Assembly (NCBI RefSeq): GCF_964019385.1
Contig: NC_088655.1
Location: 25,851,864 to 25,915,863, forward strand
Direction: 5' to 3'
Source of the DNA: Sycon ciliatum
Taxonomy: Eukaryota; Porifera; Calcarea; Leucosolenida; Sycettidae
Length of the DNA stretch: 64,000 nt
Below, piece after piece: positions 48,556-59,860 of this stretch. Within the stretch, counting starts at the first letter, position 1, and each line of letters begins with the position of its first letter. Position numbers and translations under genes: made by a program. The notes beneath the pieces were generated by a model. The model did not search any database. It saw nothing but the letters and a program-made list of their open reading frames with translations, and had not been told where the DNA came from.

Positions 48556-48858
48556 CAGCGGCGGATCCAGAGTTCACCTGAGGGGAGGGCGCGGGTAATA
48601 TTCATGACAGGGAAACCTATGCGGTACCTGTATTTTGTACACATTACGACTTAGCGGCTATTTTACGTCATAGGCTTAGCGGTTATGTAGAATTACTATT
48701 TTTAGCACATGCACTGACTCCCACTTTTTCAACCACTTCATTGAGGACTCTGGCTGTAGTAGAACATAGCCGTACTACATTGAATTGTGTAAAGATAGTG
48801 CTTCAAAGCTCCAGACATGCTGAGATCGAGAACAATGGCAAAATAATAAAATATACGA

Positions 48859-49224
48859 TTACTTGGATGGCCATGTCCGGCAGTAAGAATGGATGATGAG
48901 GTATTCACCTCGGGTTGATCCTTGTCGATGCAATGTAGGAAACGGGACGCACGGCGCACAAAAAAAGCCTTCCTCGCCAGCCTTTCCGGAATAGGCAAGC
49001 CACTCAAACCTCTTCAGTAGCAGCGAGCGAGTGGAAGTACCGGTCTTTCGGCGGCTGTCGGGATAATCCCTAGATGGCAACACCGTCTGCTTATCAGGCT
49101 TCCGGATCCCAAGTATGTTGCGCTTTTCTGCATCGCTGAGAGTTGCACCGCCAATAGCTGCATCAACGGCATCCGAGTAACTTCGCTCCGTAGCAGTGCC
49201 ACCAGCCACATTCGTGACAGTCAC
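48859..49224 (-). pseudogene. hAT transposase fragment, TTF-type zinc finger
   Basis: The minus-strand frame includes LGIRKPDKQTVLPSRDYPDS and LLKRFEWLAYSGKAGEEGFF followed by CAPCVPF. This matches the TTF/ZMYM-like zinc finger that precedes hAT transposases (WLxYS...FCxxC). It ends at a stop 366 bases on with no DDE/RNase-H-like core, so it is a relic. Confidence 0.7.
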
Positions 49225-49275
49225 AACGTCGTCATCTGCGATAGTTTCAACAGGTAAACGCTCCTGACTCGCATC

Positions 49276-49326
49276 CGATGGTGGGACTGTCAGTAGTAGT
49301 GACTACTACTGACAGTCCCACCATCG
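49276..49326. repeat. 51-bp palindrome with one-base loop
   Basis: Perfect 25-base arms (49276-49300 and 49302-49326) face each other around a single G. The arm begins CGATGGTGGGACTGTCAG. It interrupts the transposase frame between its N-terminal piece and the zinc finger. Confidence 0.95.
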
Positions 49327-49386
49327 TCATCAGAATCTACTTCGGATTCCATTTGGGGAAGATCAGAGTCTGAGCAGACCTCGATC

Positions 49387-49578
49387 TCAGGATCTTCGCG
49401 GTGGTCCGAATTCTCCTTCCAAAGACGGATCGCTCGGCTGAGCAGCTGACGAAGCGCAAGTTCGCTTCGCGAAAAATCCGTGGAGAGTTTGTTGGCTCCC
49501 TAGCCGCTTGGGCGGGCGGTGCGCCATCCCCTTCACCGACTTAGCTATACAAGTTCGTGAACTGAACACTAATTTCAA
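49387..49578 (-). pseudogene. hAT transposase N-terminus with PIP-box-like motif
   Basis: A 63-codon minus-strand frame, in the same frame as the zinc-finger piece, contains KRLGSQQTLHGFFAKR. QQTLHGFF fits the PCNA-interaction consensus Q-x-x-L-x-x-F-F. It stops before the palindrome. Confidence 0.5.
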
Positions 49579-49682
49579 AACTAAAAGTCAACCAAAGTCT
49601 AAGAGAACAACTACTCCGTGTTCAGAAGAACGTTCTTACCTGACACTAGAAACTACTTGTCACAGCATGTGCAAACATGTTA

Positions 49683-50545
49683 AAGGGGAAGTTAAGGCAA
49701 AAATTAAAATTTCACCAGTTGTAGTCTTCGGGGTGCTGAGTCGAATGGTCTTGGTCCGAGAAAGCTGAGACGCTCCCTTCCTACTTGAATCCCAATCGAA
49801 CTCGCGCACTTCCACCGAAACTGGGTGACTGCGCCCTACTAGATGGGGATTTGTATGCAAAATGTCACTAAAAGCGCCATTTCGTTCTTATAAAAGCACG
49901 GATGACCGCGATTGGCCCATATGTTGTACTCTTTTGGACGCTGAGTCGATGGGTTTTGGTCCGAAAAGGCTGCGGTGCAGCGTTCCTCCTTTATTCCCAA
50001 TCGAACATGGTTGAACAAGCAGTCACGTGCTCCTGGGTGCCCAAATCACCTGGTCACCACGCCAGCAGGCGACAACTTTCACACCAAGGCTCAACTCGAG
50101 TTCAACTCGAGTGACAGGACTGCACCCAAAAAAGGTCAAACAAGCTAGTAAGTTGTACCCTGCAGGCACGGTGACCAGGTGACTGGTGTACGCAGCAGCA
50201 CGTGACCACTTGTTCGACCATGTTCGATTGGGAATAAAGGAGGAACGCTGCTTCGCAGCCTTTTCGGACCAAAACCAGTCGACTCAGCGTCCAAAAGAGT
50301 ACAACATATGGGCCAATCGCGGTCATCCGTGCTTTTATAAGAACGAAATGGCGCTTTTAGTGACATTTTGCATACAAATCCCCATCTGGTAGGGCGCAGT
50401 CACCCAGTTTCGGTGGAAGTGCGCGAGTTCGATTGGGATTCAAGTAGGAAGGAAGCGTCTCAGCTTCCTCGGACCAAGACCATTCGACTCAGCACCCCGA
50501 AGACTACAACTGGTGAAATTTTAATTTTTGCCTTAACTTCCCCTT
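49683..50545. mobile_element. Foldback element with about 390-bp arms
   Basis: Left arm 49683 to about 50070 and right arm about 50157 to 50545 are inverted copies with scattered differences. TA lies just outside both ends (49681-49682, 50546-50547). The frames at 49902-50114 and 50102-50326 are mirror images of each other and not genes. A related inner-arm fragment occurs at 20296-20340. Confidence 0.9.
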
Positions 50546-50645
50546 TAACACTTGCGCAACTGCCCATGTGCATGCACTAAAAAAAAATTGAACTGTTTGA
50601 GGGGAGGGCGCGCGCCCACCGCGCCCTCCCCTAGATCCGCCACTG

Positions 50646-52046
50646 AGGGCAGTGTAGTGCGATAGGGGTAGGACAGTGTAGTGCGATAGGGGTAGGGCAG
50701 TGTAGTGCGATAGGAGTGGGGCAGTGTAGTGCGATAGGGGTGGGGCAGTGTAGTGCGATAGGGGTAGGGCAGTGTAGTGCGATAGGGGTAGGGCAGTGTA
50801 GTGCGATAGGGGTAGGGCAGTGTAGTGCGATAGGGGTAGGGCAGTGTAGTGCGATAGGGGTAGGGCAGTGTAGTGCGATAGGGGTAGGGCAGTGTAGTGC
50901 GATAGGGGTAGGGCAGTGTAGTGCGATAGGGGTAGGGCAGTGTAGTGCGATAGGGGTAGGGCAGTGTAGTGCGATAGGAGTGGGGCAGTGTAGTTCGATA
51001 GGGGTAGGGCAGTGTAGTGCGATACGGGTAGGGCAGTGTAGTGCGATACGGGTAGGAGTGTAGTGCGATACGGGTAGGGCAGTGTAATGCGATATGTGTA
51101 GGGCAGTGTAGGGCGATAGGGGTAGGGCAGTGTAGTGCGATAGGGGTGGGGCAGTGTAGTGCGATGGGGGTAGGGCAGTGTAGTGCGATATGTGTAGGGC
51201 AGTGTAGTGCGATAGGGGTAGGTCAGTGTAGTGCGACAGGGGTAGGGCAGTGTAGTGCGATAGGGGTAGGGCAGTGTAGTGCGATAGGGGTGGGGCAGTG
51301 TAGTGCGATAGGGTCAGGGCAGTGTAGTGTGATAGGGGTGGGGCAGTGTAGTGCGATATGGGTAGGGCAGTGTAGTGCGATAGGGGTAGGGCAGTGTAGT
51401 GCGATAGGGGTGGGGCAGTGTAGTGCGATATGGGTAGGGCAGTGTAGTGCGATAGGGGTGGGGCAGTGTAGTGCGATATGGGTAGGGCAGTGTAGTGCGA
51501 TAGGGGTAGGGCAGTGTAGTGCGATAGGGGTGGGGCAGTGTAGTGCGATAGGGTCAGGGCAGTGTAGTGTGATAGGGGTGGGGCAGTGTAGTGCGATATG
51601 GGTAGGGCAGTGTAGTGCGATAGGGGTGGGGCAGTGTAGTGCGATATGGGTAGGGCAGTGTAGTGCGATAGGGGTAGGGCAGTGTAGTGCGATAGGGGTG
51701 GGGCAGTGTAGTGCGATAGGGTCAGGGCAGTGTAGTGTGATAGGGGTGGGGCAGTGTAGTGCGATAGGGGTAGGGCAGTGTAGTGTGATAGGGGTAGGGC
51801 AGTGTAGTGCGATAGGGGTAGGGCAGTGTAGTGCGATAGGGTCAGGGCAGTGTAGTGTGATAGGGGTGGGGCAGTGTAGTGCGATAGGGGTAGGGCAGTG
51901 TAGTGTGATAGGGGTAGGGCAGTGTAGTGCGATAGGGGTAGGGCAGTGTAGTGTGATAGGGGTAGGGCAGTGTAGTGTGATAGGGGTAGGGCAGTGTAGT
52001 GCGATAGGGGTAGGGCAGTTTAGTGCGATAGGGGTAGGGCAGTGTA
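50646..52046. repeat. 24-bp minisatellite, right part
   Basis: About 58 more copies. A higher-order pattern is visible: the GATAGGGTCAGGG variant recurs at about 51308, 51548, 51717 and 51837. The array ends abruptly at TAGCCATTCAGAACCT, where homology to copy B begins. Confidence 0.97.
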
Positions 52047-52061
52047 GCCATTCAGAACCTA

Positions 52062-52357
52062 CCGTATATTCTCTATTGTAAGCGTCGTGCTTATATTTTT
52101 TCAACACCCCTCTATCCCGTGCTTATATTGGAGACCGCGCTTATATTGGAGACTGCGCCTATATTTTTTCAACCAATACATCCATACAGAGCAAGAAGAA
52201 ATACATGCTAGATATCATGCATGCCGCATTGATTTCCACCAAGACCTTGCTAATAATAGAGACTGTGCTTATAATGTTTCGAAAGGTGCTCACAGTGTGC
52301 TAGTATTAGAGACTGTGTTAGTAATGGAGACCTGTGCTTATAATAGAGAATACACGG
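52062..52357. mobile_element. MITE with proven empty site
   Basis: The ends CCGTATATTCTCTATTGTA and TATAATAGAGAATACACGG are inverted repeats, flanked by TA (52060-52061, 52358-52359). Copy B at about 29240 has the uninterrupted sequence GAACCTAATTTATTC, so the pre-insertion site is seen directly. It is 296 bases long and rich in GCTTATA motifs. Confidence 0.95.
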
Positions 52358-52594
52358 TAATTTATTCTTCATATCGCGCTTTGGGAAACGCTTTGCAATG
52401 CGCCGTCGAAGCTTGATTCATTCTTCGTATCGCACTTGGGGAAACACTTTGCCGATATGCACTGCAACCACTGTGTGACGGCCGGTTATTAATAAGTCTA
52501 ACTCCAGTGAGCTTTATCGTGAAGTTGTCATTATTCTGTGTTCAGTGCATCCTGCATGGCTGCTTGCATGCTCTTTTCATTGATGTTTATGCAG

Positions 52595-52878
52595 TCTATG
52601 ATGACCCATTCAACCACCCCGACTATGTGGCGAAAATCGACGTGCCATTGAAAGATCTTGACGGTGTCGAATTAAGGCAGAGGTTGCAGAAGAAGGGATT
52701 ACTAACCAAGAGCCAAGTGAAGAGGTTGGAGAAGATGTCGAGCGAAACGCATAACAACGAGTTGATCGGGTGGATTCAGTCGTCACGTCGCCATGGATAT
52801 GTTGCGCTGTGCGAGGTTATTCAGGAGTTGACAGTTGTTGACCCAGAACTGTTGAAAGACATGAAAAACCTGCTGTAA
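52595..52878 (+). CDS. CARD-domain terminal exon (copy C)
   Basis: Near-identical to 29479-29771 with the same phase-1 acceptor (TTTATGCAG). Differences include Asp/Asn in PFNHPD, Lys/Ala in YVALCEV, Trp/Leu in QELTVVD and a CAA-to-TAA change that ends the protein three codons earlier. The CARD-like core remains open, so both copies may be expressed. The internal CARD exon at 45932-46300 lies 6.3 kb upstream, across the minisatellite. Reading it as part of the same transcript would need correct splicing over that array. Confidence 0.65.
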
Positions 52879-53740
52879 CCCGAGTGACGTGTGAAAAAGG
52901 TACGCAATCCCTGTCACGGTCCATTGGAAACGTGCTCCTATGTCTTTCTAGTACATTCTACATGCTCGGAACGTGCAGAGCCTGGTGTATATTATACAGA
53001 TGTTTGTATCTGTGCGGCTCTCCCCTATCCAAAGCAACCGCTTTGTTTCCACTTGTTTGCGAGTTGTTGTTTCTCGCCAGTCTGTCTCACACATTACGCA
53101 ATGCCAGTAGTAAAACAGTACATGAGTGTACACTGCTGACGGTCGAGAGGCTGGACGGCATTGGGGATTGCAATAACTGTCTTTTTTCCGGCGAAAAGAT
53201 TCATAGGGCTAGGCGTGTAAGCGGCATTTTGACATGTTGCTTCTTGGAGACTATTCTGTTCTCCTGTCTGATAGCATTGTTGTCTCCTAGAAAATCGCTC
53301 ATACGTATGTGTATAATTTATTATCGCACAGAGGGTCAAGCCTTTGGCTTTGTGCGGTATCTCTGGTAACGGGGCATGCCTGAAATTGTCGTCTCAGCTG
53401 TCAGTGAATGGGATTTTCGGTCTTTGACCTTTTTGCTGGTGAGCTGATCTCCTCATCCCCCCCCCCCGCTTCGGGAGCTGCATCTGCGTCTTGACCCTTG
53501 AAGGGTGGTGGTGTTCCTACGGATGCGGAAAACTCGGCCTCTAGCCGAGTCTGAGGCGAACCGTGAATTATAAAAAAGAAATTTGCCATGCAGTGTACAG
53601 TATACATTGTTGTGTTGTTCACGTCATGGCTGTCCCGCTCTAATACTCACTACAATGGTGGCGACTGAAATCCGACCTCAGCTCGGTGCACTCACATTGA
53701 TTCCAAAAACAAACCAGCACACGTTTCTACAATGCCAAGA
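52879..53740 (+). repeat. 3' flank of CARD exon, copy C
   Basis: Homologous to 29772-30679, with a deletion near 52975 and a C run at 53458-53468. Confidence 0.8.
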
Positions 53741-54069
53741 GACCGCTACTGTGTGTTCAAAAGTTTCAAAAAAGAACCTTGGGCCAGCATTTATACCACA
53801 TAATCTGTGATCATTTTGTGTATAACAATTTTCCGAAAATGGCCGTGTGTTATCCAATCGCCTAGAAAGTTAGTAGGTTTCAAATTAAAATATGAGTAAC
53901 ATTGGGGGAGCTGCCTGAGCAATATCCCGAAGAAATTTCTGAAAAAGCTCCAACCGAATTTGAATTATGTGAAAAAGTCTAGAGATGAATGTTCTTGAAA
54001 CGCACTATATAATCGGCGCCGCACTCGAGCATGAAAGTCAGGGGTCGGATTTCAGTTGCCATCACTGTA

Positions 54070-54346
54070 CAGTGAAACCTGGTTTAAGAGACCACCCCAC
54101 GGTACCACGGTGCAAGAACCACCCCACGGTGCAAGCACCACCCCACGGTGCAAGCACCACCCCACGGTACCACGGTGCAAGCACAACCCCATGGTACCTA
54201 GGTGCAAGCAAAAGCAGTCGTTAAAGCCAGGTGGTCTTTAGAACCAGGTCCAACAGGTTCAGTGTAGATCTGTCGGTGCATGGAAAAACGGTCGTTAAGA
54301 GCAGGTGGTGGCTAAAACCAGAGGTCGCTTACACCAGGTTTTACTG
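54070..54346. mobile_element. Pogo/Tigger-type MITE with internal minisatellite
   Basis: The ends CAGTGAAACCTGGTTTAAG and, inverted, CAGTAAAACCTGGTGTAAG are flanked by TA. Internally CACCCCACGGTGCAAG repeats about five times (54100-54200). It is absent from copies A and B. Confidence 0.85.
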
Positions 54347-54422
54347 TACATGCAATACACAAAGTGTCTGTAGTCTTTGCTGCAAACACTGCTCAATACC
54401 TCAAAAAGGGGCAGAGCTTACC

Positions 54423-54575
54423 ACACAGGGCAGAACAACAAAGACCAAAAATCCTTCTCGTAACTCCGAGTTTCGTGTTTCAAAAACACTCATCATTCGT
54501 CTGATGAGTGTTTTTTGAAGCACGAAACTCGGAGTCACGAGAAGGATTTTTCGTCTCTGTTGTTCTGCCCTGTGT
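54423..54575. repeat. Long hairpin in copy C
   Basis: Same hairpin as in A and B. Both arms carry private substitutions, with partial compensation (CTCCGAG opposite CTCGGAG). Confidence 0.85.
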
Positions 54576-55904
54576 ACGTGTAGTACAAGTAGTTATTGCT
54601 GTGTCTTGTTGTTTTCTTGTGTATGGACACAGGATGATGGTGATGGTGGCCATGATTGATCAACACTGGATCGCGGCGAGAATTTGTTCTGTCTGTCTCT
54701 CTCTCTCTTCCTGTGAGTCCTTCTGTCTGTCTGCCGGTACGTCTTTCTGTCCGTTTTTCTGCTTCACCTCAGACTCTAGACTGAGCTCTCTCCTTCACTT
54801 TCTCTCACTCTCGCTTGCTTTCGCTCTCACCCAGTCTCCCGCGCCCACTCACTCATTAAGTCGCGATATTCTTCATTTGCCTGCTGCATTCGCTATCGTA
54901 AGCACTACATCCTTTGAGTATGCCTTTCTTCTTCTTCTTTTTCTTCTTCTTCTTCTTCTTCTTCTCGGCCTTTCAATTGCTACATGACTCGCTAGAGACT
55001 GCTCTCCCTTAGCTTCTACCTAGCTCCTTTTATTGGTACATGATCACAAAGTATTTTTTTCACTTCTTAGCAGCAGGAACCAGAATGCTGGATTTCCCCG
55101 CGCGTGCCCTTCGCTCCATGCACAGTACCTGACCCATGTGTAGAGTCTATATAGCTTGTCTGAGTTGTGTTGAATTGTCATTCAATTTCTTTTTATTCTC
55201 AAAAACATATACATATATCTCTACATTCTATCTCTGTGACTTAGAACCTCGCTTTAGGTCCGTATTTGCTTTAGGTCAGTATTTGCTTTAGGTCCGTATT
55301 TGACTATTTGAGCTTAGACACTGCTGGAAAAGCAGTGCACTAGTCTGACGTCATCATGTCGAATAGCGGAACATGTTGTAAAAATTCTTTTCCGGTTGAA
55401 CCGGTATACTCATAGAATTATCAGCTTCTGCGCGGCCTCATTTCTGCCTATCCTTTTTCACTTTGGCTGCCCTTTTTCACTTTTTTGCAATGCTTTTTCA
55501 AATGGCAACTTCTTTAATTCTTCTAAGGAAGTGCAATTTTCACAGCAGCCATTTTCACAAAATAATTGCTGTTGCCGGTTGAACCGGTATGCGTAATCAC
55601 ATTCTGCTCGTCTTTTATTCCTGCACTTGCTTTTCATTTTTACTGTTTCTTTGCCTTCGTACTTCTATTTTCAAAGCACCTTTTATTTCATTTTTCAAGG
55701 CACCGCAATTTCCAAGGCACCCATTTATATAAAATGATTTTTATACTTTTCTAAAGCACTGGCACATGGTATCTTTTAAACTGCAAATCTCGCCCTAGAT
55801 TCATTCATCTTGGGAAAGGAGGGGGTATGACTCTCTCGTTTTCACGTGGACATTGAGATTGTTACAGTGGCCTGCATGTACCGTTCTTTTGCGCACGACA
55901 CACA

Positions 55905-56460
55905 GTGACCTGGTTGAGAGGGTGTGTGTACAGCATGGTGATTAGTGACCCAGTTGAGAGGGTGTGTGTACAGCATGGTGATTAGTGACCCGGTTGAGAG
56001 GGTGTGTGTATAGCATGGTGATTAGTGACCCGGTTGAGAGGGTGTGTGTACAGCATGGTGATTAGTGACCTGGTTGATTGGGTGTGTGTACAGCATGGTG
56101 ATTAGTGACCCGGTTGAGAGGGTGTGTGTACAGCATGGTGATTAGTGACCCGGTTGAGAGGGTGTGTGTACAGCATGGTGATTAGTGACCCGGTTGAGAG
56201 GGTGTGTGTGTACAGGATAGTGATTAGTGACCCGGTTGAGGGTGTGTGTACAGCATGGTGATTAGTGACCCGGTTGAGAGGGTGTGTGTACAGCATGGTG
56301 ATTAGTGACCCGGTTGAGAGGGTGTGTGTACAGCATGGTGATTAGTGACCCGGTTGAGAGGGTGTGTGTGTACAGGATAGTGATTAGTGACCCGGTTGAG
56401 GGTGTGTGTACAGCATGGTGATTAGTGACCTGGTTGAGAGGGTGTGTGTACAGCATGGTG
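55905..56460 (+). repeat. 40-bp satellite array C
   Basis: About 14 monomers of the same unit, ending at the insertion at 56461. A 160-base block containing the TACAGGATAGTG variant is itself duplicated (about 56212 and 56372). Confidence 0.97.
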
Positions 56461-57353
56461 CTGTCCCCGGGGAAAATTGCGATTCCGCGGCCGCGTTTTT
56501 TTGCGATTTTAAAAAGACCGCGTTTTCCGCGATTTTCCCCCGTTTTTTTACTTTTTGTTGCACTACACGTACACACAGTGCAGTGTTCGGTCAGCAACGT
56601 CTCATCGTGGCGGCTTTTTACTCAAATATGACGAGTGCTTAGACCAGAGACTTGTAACTGATTGATTTCACTACATACTCACTGAAAATTGCCGCTAGGC
56701 CTTGACAGATTATGCTAGCATAATTTTTCGCATAATTCCTACCAAAATCGAATAATCGAATAATTCGAGGCAAATTGCATACGAATCGCATAAAATTGGA
56801 ATAATCCGCCTGTTCGCATCAAATTCCATACAGTTGTACATGTTCTACAAGTATAAGTACAAGTACATGTAGATGCACCAGAAAGTCGTAGGTTTACGAC
56901 TCCCTTGATAACATGTCCAGTCCACTACAATCAGTGATGGCAAGAGTACATGGTTTTCATGTACTCTTGGTGATGGTCGTAGCTAAGTCGGACGGTGCGT
57001 GGAGCCCGTTGAACTTTTGCTACTACAGTACAACGCCCTGTTATTTTGTACAGAACCATTCTACATTACAAATGGTCATTATACATTAGCAGCATACATG
57101 TACATGTATGTGAGCATAATGCGGCATAATATGATAACTTTTAGCATAAAAATAGCATAAATCTGCAATATTTTCAGCAATGCGAAAAGCATAATTTCAC
57201 GAAAATATTAGCATAATCTCTCAAGGCCTAATTGCCGCACATCAATATTATTCACCGCATATTTACCGCATATTCACCGCAAATTATGCCATATTATGCC
57301 GCGTTTTCCCGGCGTTTTTTTGCGATTTTTTCCGCAATTTTCCCCGGGGACAG
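56461..57353. mobile_element. TIR element in satellite C, 6-bp duplication
   Basis: The inverted ends start CTGTCCCCGGGGAAAATTG. ATGGTG is duplicated at 56455-56460 and 57354-57359. The interior is non-coding and contains a nested MITE. Two or three diverged satellite monomers follow (57370-57457). Confidence 0.88.
56698..57228. mobile_element. Nested MITE with GCATAA motifs
   Basis: The ends GGCCTTGACAGATTATGCTA and TAGCATAATCTCTCAAGGCC are inverted with one mismatch, with TA on both sides (56696-56697, 57229-57230). GCATAA recurs many times inside. Confidence 0.88.
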
Positions 57354-57457
57354 ATGGTGTTTGTACTTTGTAGTGACCCGGTTGAGGGTGTGTGTAGAGC
57401 ATGGTGATTAGTGACCCGGATGAGAGGGTTTGTGTACCGCATGCCATGGTGATTAGG

Positions 57458-58513
57458 GCCGATTCCCACTACGGTACCGAGAGTGCCGTGCCGTGAGTAC
57501 CCATGGTGATTTGCTCACGTGAGGGGCAGTTTTGGCGCGAGTTCATTCCGTGGCTCCTGCCGTACCGCGCCGTGGACATCCCGGTGCCGAGGGCCTCTGG
57601 GGGGTGGAAATGGCATGCCGTGGTATTCCGCGAGGTCGAATGCAGTGAGTAGTAGGTATTTTACTACTCCCTGAAAGGAAGTTTTTTCTTTCTTTTGTAT
57701 TTGTGGTACGAAGTTTTTTCTTCTTCTTATTATTATTATTATTATTATTATTCAACGCAATAAATAGAGTAAGCTGCGCACTCAGTACAAACACCATTAG
57801 CAAAACTTGTTTTCATGTATAATAAATAAGCTTGTTCCTAAACGTTTTCGTCGCCATCTCATCAGAGGATTACTGGCAAATCAAAAAAAGCTCTTAACTC
57901 AATATATATACGCACAATGCAAGTAATAATTTAGACCCTAACTAGCGCGATAAAATGAGAGCTGAAAACATTACACCATTCAACGATATCAGGTGACAAC
58001 AAATGCGATAAATTCACCACTAGAAAGTTACCAAGCAACCACAAACGAGAACTACTGATCTAAATTCACAAACAATTTCAACGTAAACAAATTCTTTTTC
58101 TGCCTACACAAAATCGGCCTGGTGGTAAAAATGTAAATAGACTCCAATACACGCAAATACCTTTGACTACGTGAACGAGACCAAACAGAAAAGCAATCAT
58201 CAGCATAACTAGAACGACAATCACTATTCTGAACAAGATGGTTGGCGATAGAAGATTCATACACCCTAACAACGCTACTAAAACCAGTACATACTTTGGA
58301 ATTACGTGACAATGAAACCGACCTGACATTCCTTGCCGCTACTGCCAATCCAGACGAGGCCGATGTAGATGTCCGTACCAAAGGCACGTCCGTTGCTGGC
58401 ACTGCCTGCTGCGATGATGCTCCCTTTGACGTTCCAATGGCTGTTGATGTTGATGAAGAGGATTAAGTTTTGTACATCGTAGAGTGCGGTTGCATTTTTT
58501 TTGAGCTGTGAAC
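57458..58513. other. Possible LINE 5' UTR; no clear gene
   Basis: It contains an ATT microsatellite (about 57726-57752). A 75-codon acidic plus-strand frame (58242-58466, ending DVPMAVDVDEED) could be a small upstream ORF of the LINE or chance. The LINE's 5' end is not identified. Confidence 0.4.
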
Positions 58514-59445
58514 ATGCCGTTGATCGACTATTCATATCCAAACGATAGCTACAAGCAAGGATCGGTAACCCCAAAGCAGGCCTTTGGGAAGCCATGCTTT
58601 GATCTCTACGTTGAGGAGGACGACACAGACTCTTGGTCTGCTGGTGACTCTACTGGAGAGGCGAACGTGTGTTCTGCGGGCAGAACCACACACCCTACGG
58701 AATGCGGTCGAGATGCAGGCAGCAAGTCGCGGGTAAGTGACTTAGAGGTTATCTCGCCTCCCGAAGACTCCATATTAGATGTCAATGGCCTGATCGAAAG
58801 CATCAAGACCGAAATAGTTGGGACAGTCAAGGCTGAATTGGCCGCCCTTCAGGAAGTTTTTTCAGGGATCTCCTCGGCAATCGTCAACATGCAAGGGGAA
58901 CTCTCCATGATTAGAAAAGAGCAAGCTGACCTTGCACACACGCATACGCCTATTAGTACGGTGCAATCAGATTCCCGTATATCTGCGCTGGAGGACAAGT
59001 GTAAGGAACAGGAAGCGCGCCTCAAGTCAGTCGAGCATAATATGCAACACATGTACACTGAACCGACCCCACTCAAAAAGGCTGGCGATACCGTATCCAA
59101 GCCGGGTGCACGTGGGCTGCAAATGCAGCAAGCCAACCAAGGGCGCCTCAAGTCAGTAGAGCATGTACAACACACTGCACCGACCCCATTCAAAAAGGCG
59201 GGCGATACCGTATCCAAGCCGGGTGCACATGGGCTGCAAATGCAGCAAGCCAACCACATGGATACGACTACAAGTTGTAGCACTTGCAGATCCACGACCC
59301 AGCAGCGCGTATGGGCATCAGTGCTCAATAGCTCCAGTGACAACGGAGCACTTCGGCCCTCCTCCAAGCCATCGGTCACTGCGCAGCCACCTCTCCCACA
59401 GGAGCACCGCCAGCAAACTAACCAGCACCAACGACCCCAACAGCG

Positions 59446-59487
<42 letters not shown>

Positions 59488-59860
59488 GCGCCAGAAGCAG
59501 CAACAACAACAACAACAACAACAACAACAGCAGCAGCAGCAGCAGCAGCCAAACGATGAGGAATGGACTGAGGTTACTAACCGCAATTTGAAAGGATCAC
59601 TTGGCTCACTCCGAAAAGTATACTTTGTTGGTAACATTGACAGCAGCTGCACCGCGGATACCATAATAGCCCACTGCAAGCACAATGGTATCACACCAAC
59701 AGCATGCCGCACCTTTCCCTCTCGTAAGCATATTGGTACAAAGGCTGCACGGCTTACGATCCGAGAGGACCAATGTGCACTGATCGAGAAGGATGGGTTC
59801 TGGCCAGCACCAATACACATTCGCCCGTGGGACTTTCGTGAAACAAACCAGAACACCTAA
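58514..59860 (+). CDS. LINE ORF1 protein, polyQ and coiled coil
   Basis: I choose the ATG at 58514. The 448-residue protein has a probable coiled coil (about residues 95-180). An internal tandem duplication follows, with the shared core RLKSVEH...KKAGDTVSKPGA...LQMQQAN. Then comes a long Gln-rich block from a CAA tract (59445-59550). The C-terminal segment begins KVYFVGNIDSSCTADTIIAH and ends IHIRPWDF, resembling the conserved C-terminal domain of CR1-like ORF1 proteins. There are no CCHC zinc knuckles. ORF1 proteins bind LINE RNA. It overlaps ORF2 by 68 bases in another frame. Confidence 0.8.

Larger units (their letters stand above)
48556..50645 (-). mobile_element. Decayed hAT element inserted in minisatellite
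   Basis: The ends CAGCGGCGGATCCAG and (inverted) CAGTGGCGGATCTAG are typical hAT-type terminal repeats. The five-base target duplication AGGGC is at 48551-48555 and 50646-50650. Transposase remnants lie on the minus strand. A 51-base palindrome and a foldback element occupy its interior. The catalytic domain is missing. Confidence 0.88.
53741..55904 (+). repeat. Segmental repeat unit, copy C
   Basis: Third copy of the unit. It carries an extra block of about 510 bases (53887-54402, including a MITE), a short TTC tract (54925-54965), a deletion in the TTAGCAG region (about 55070) and a triplicated GCTTTAGGTC-GTATTT block (55247-55305). Confidence 0.93.

Noticed and set aside
46427..48577. 716-codon minus-strand and 509-codon plus-strand open frames
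   Set aside because: Pure consequence of a 24-base tandem repeat; both strands open, octapeptide repeats, no other coding signal.
49902..50326. Two similar 70-residue proteins on opposite strands
   Set aside because: Mirror-image translations of the foldback element's arms.
58849..59856. 335-codon minus-strand Cys-rich frame
   Set aside because: Antisense of LINE ORF1 and its CAA tract.
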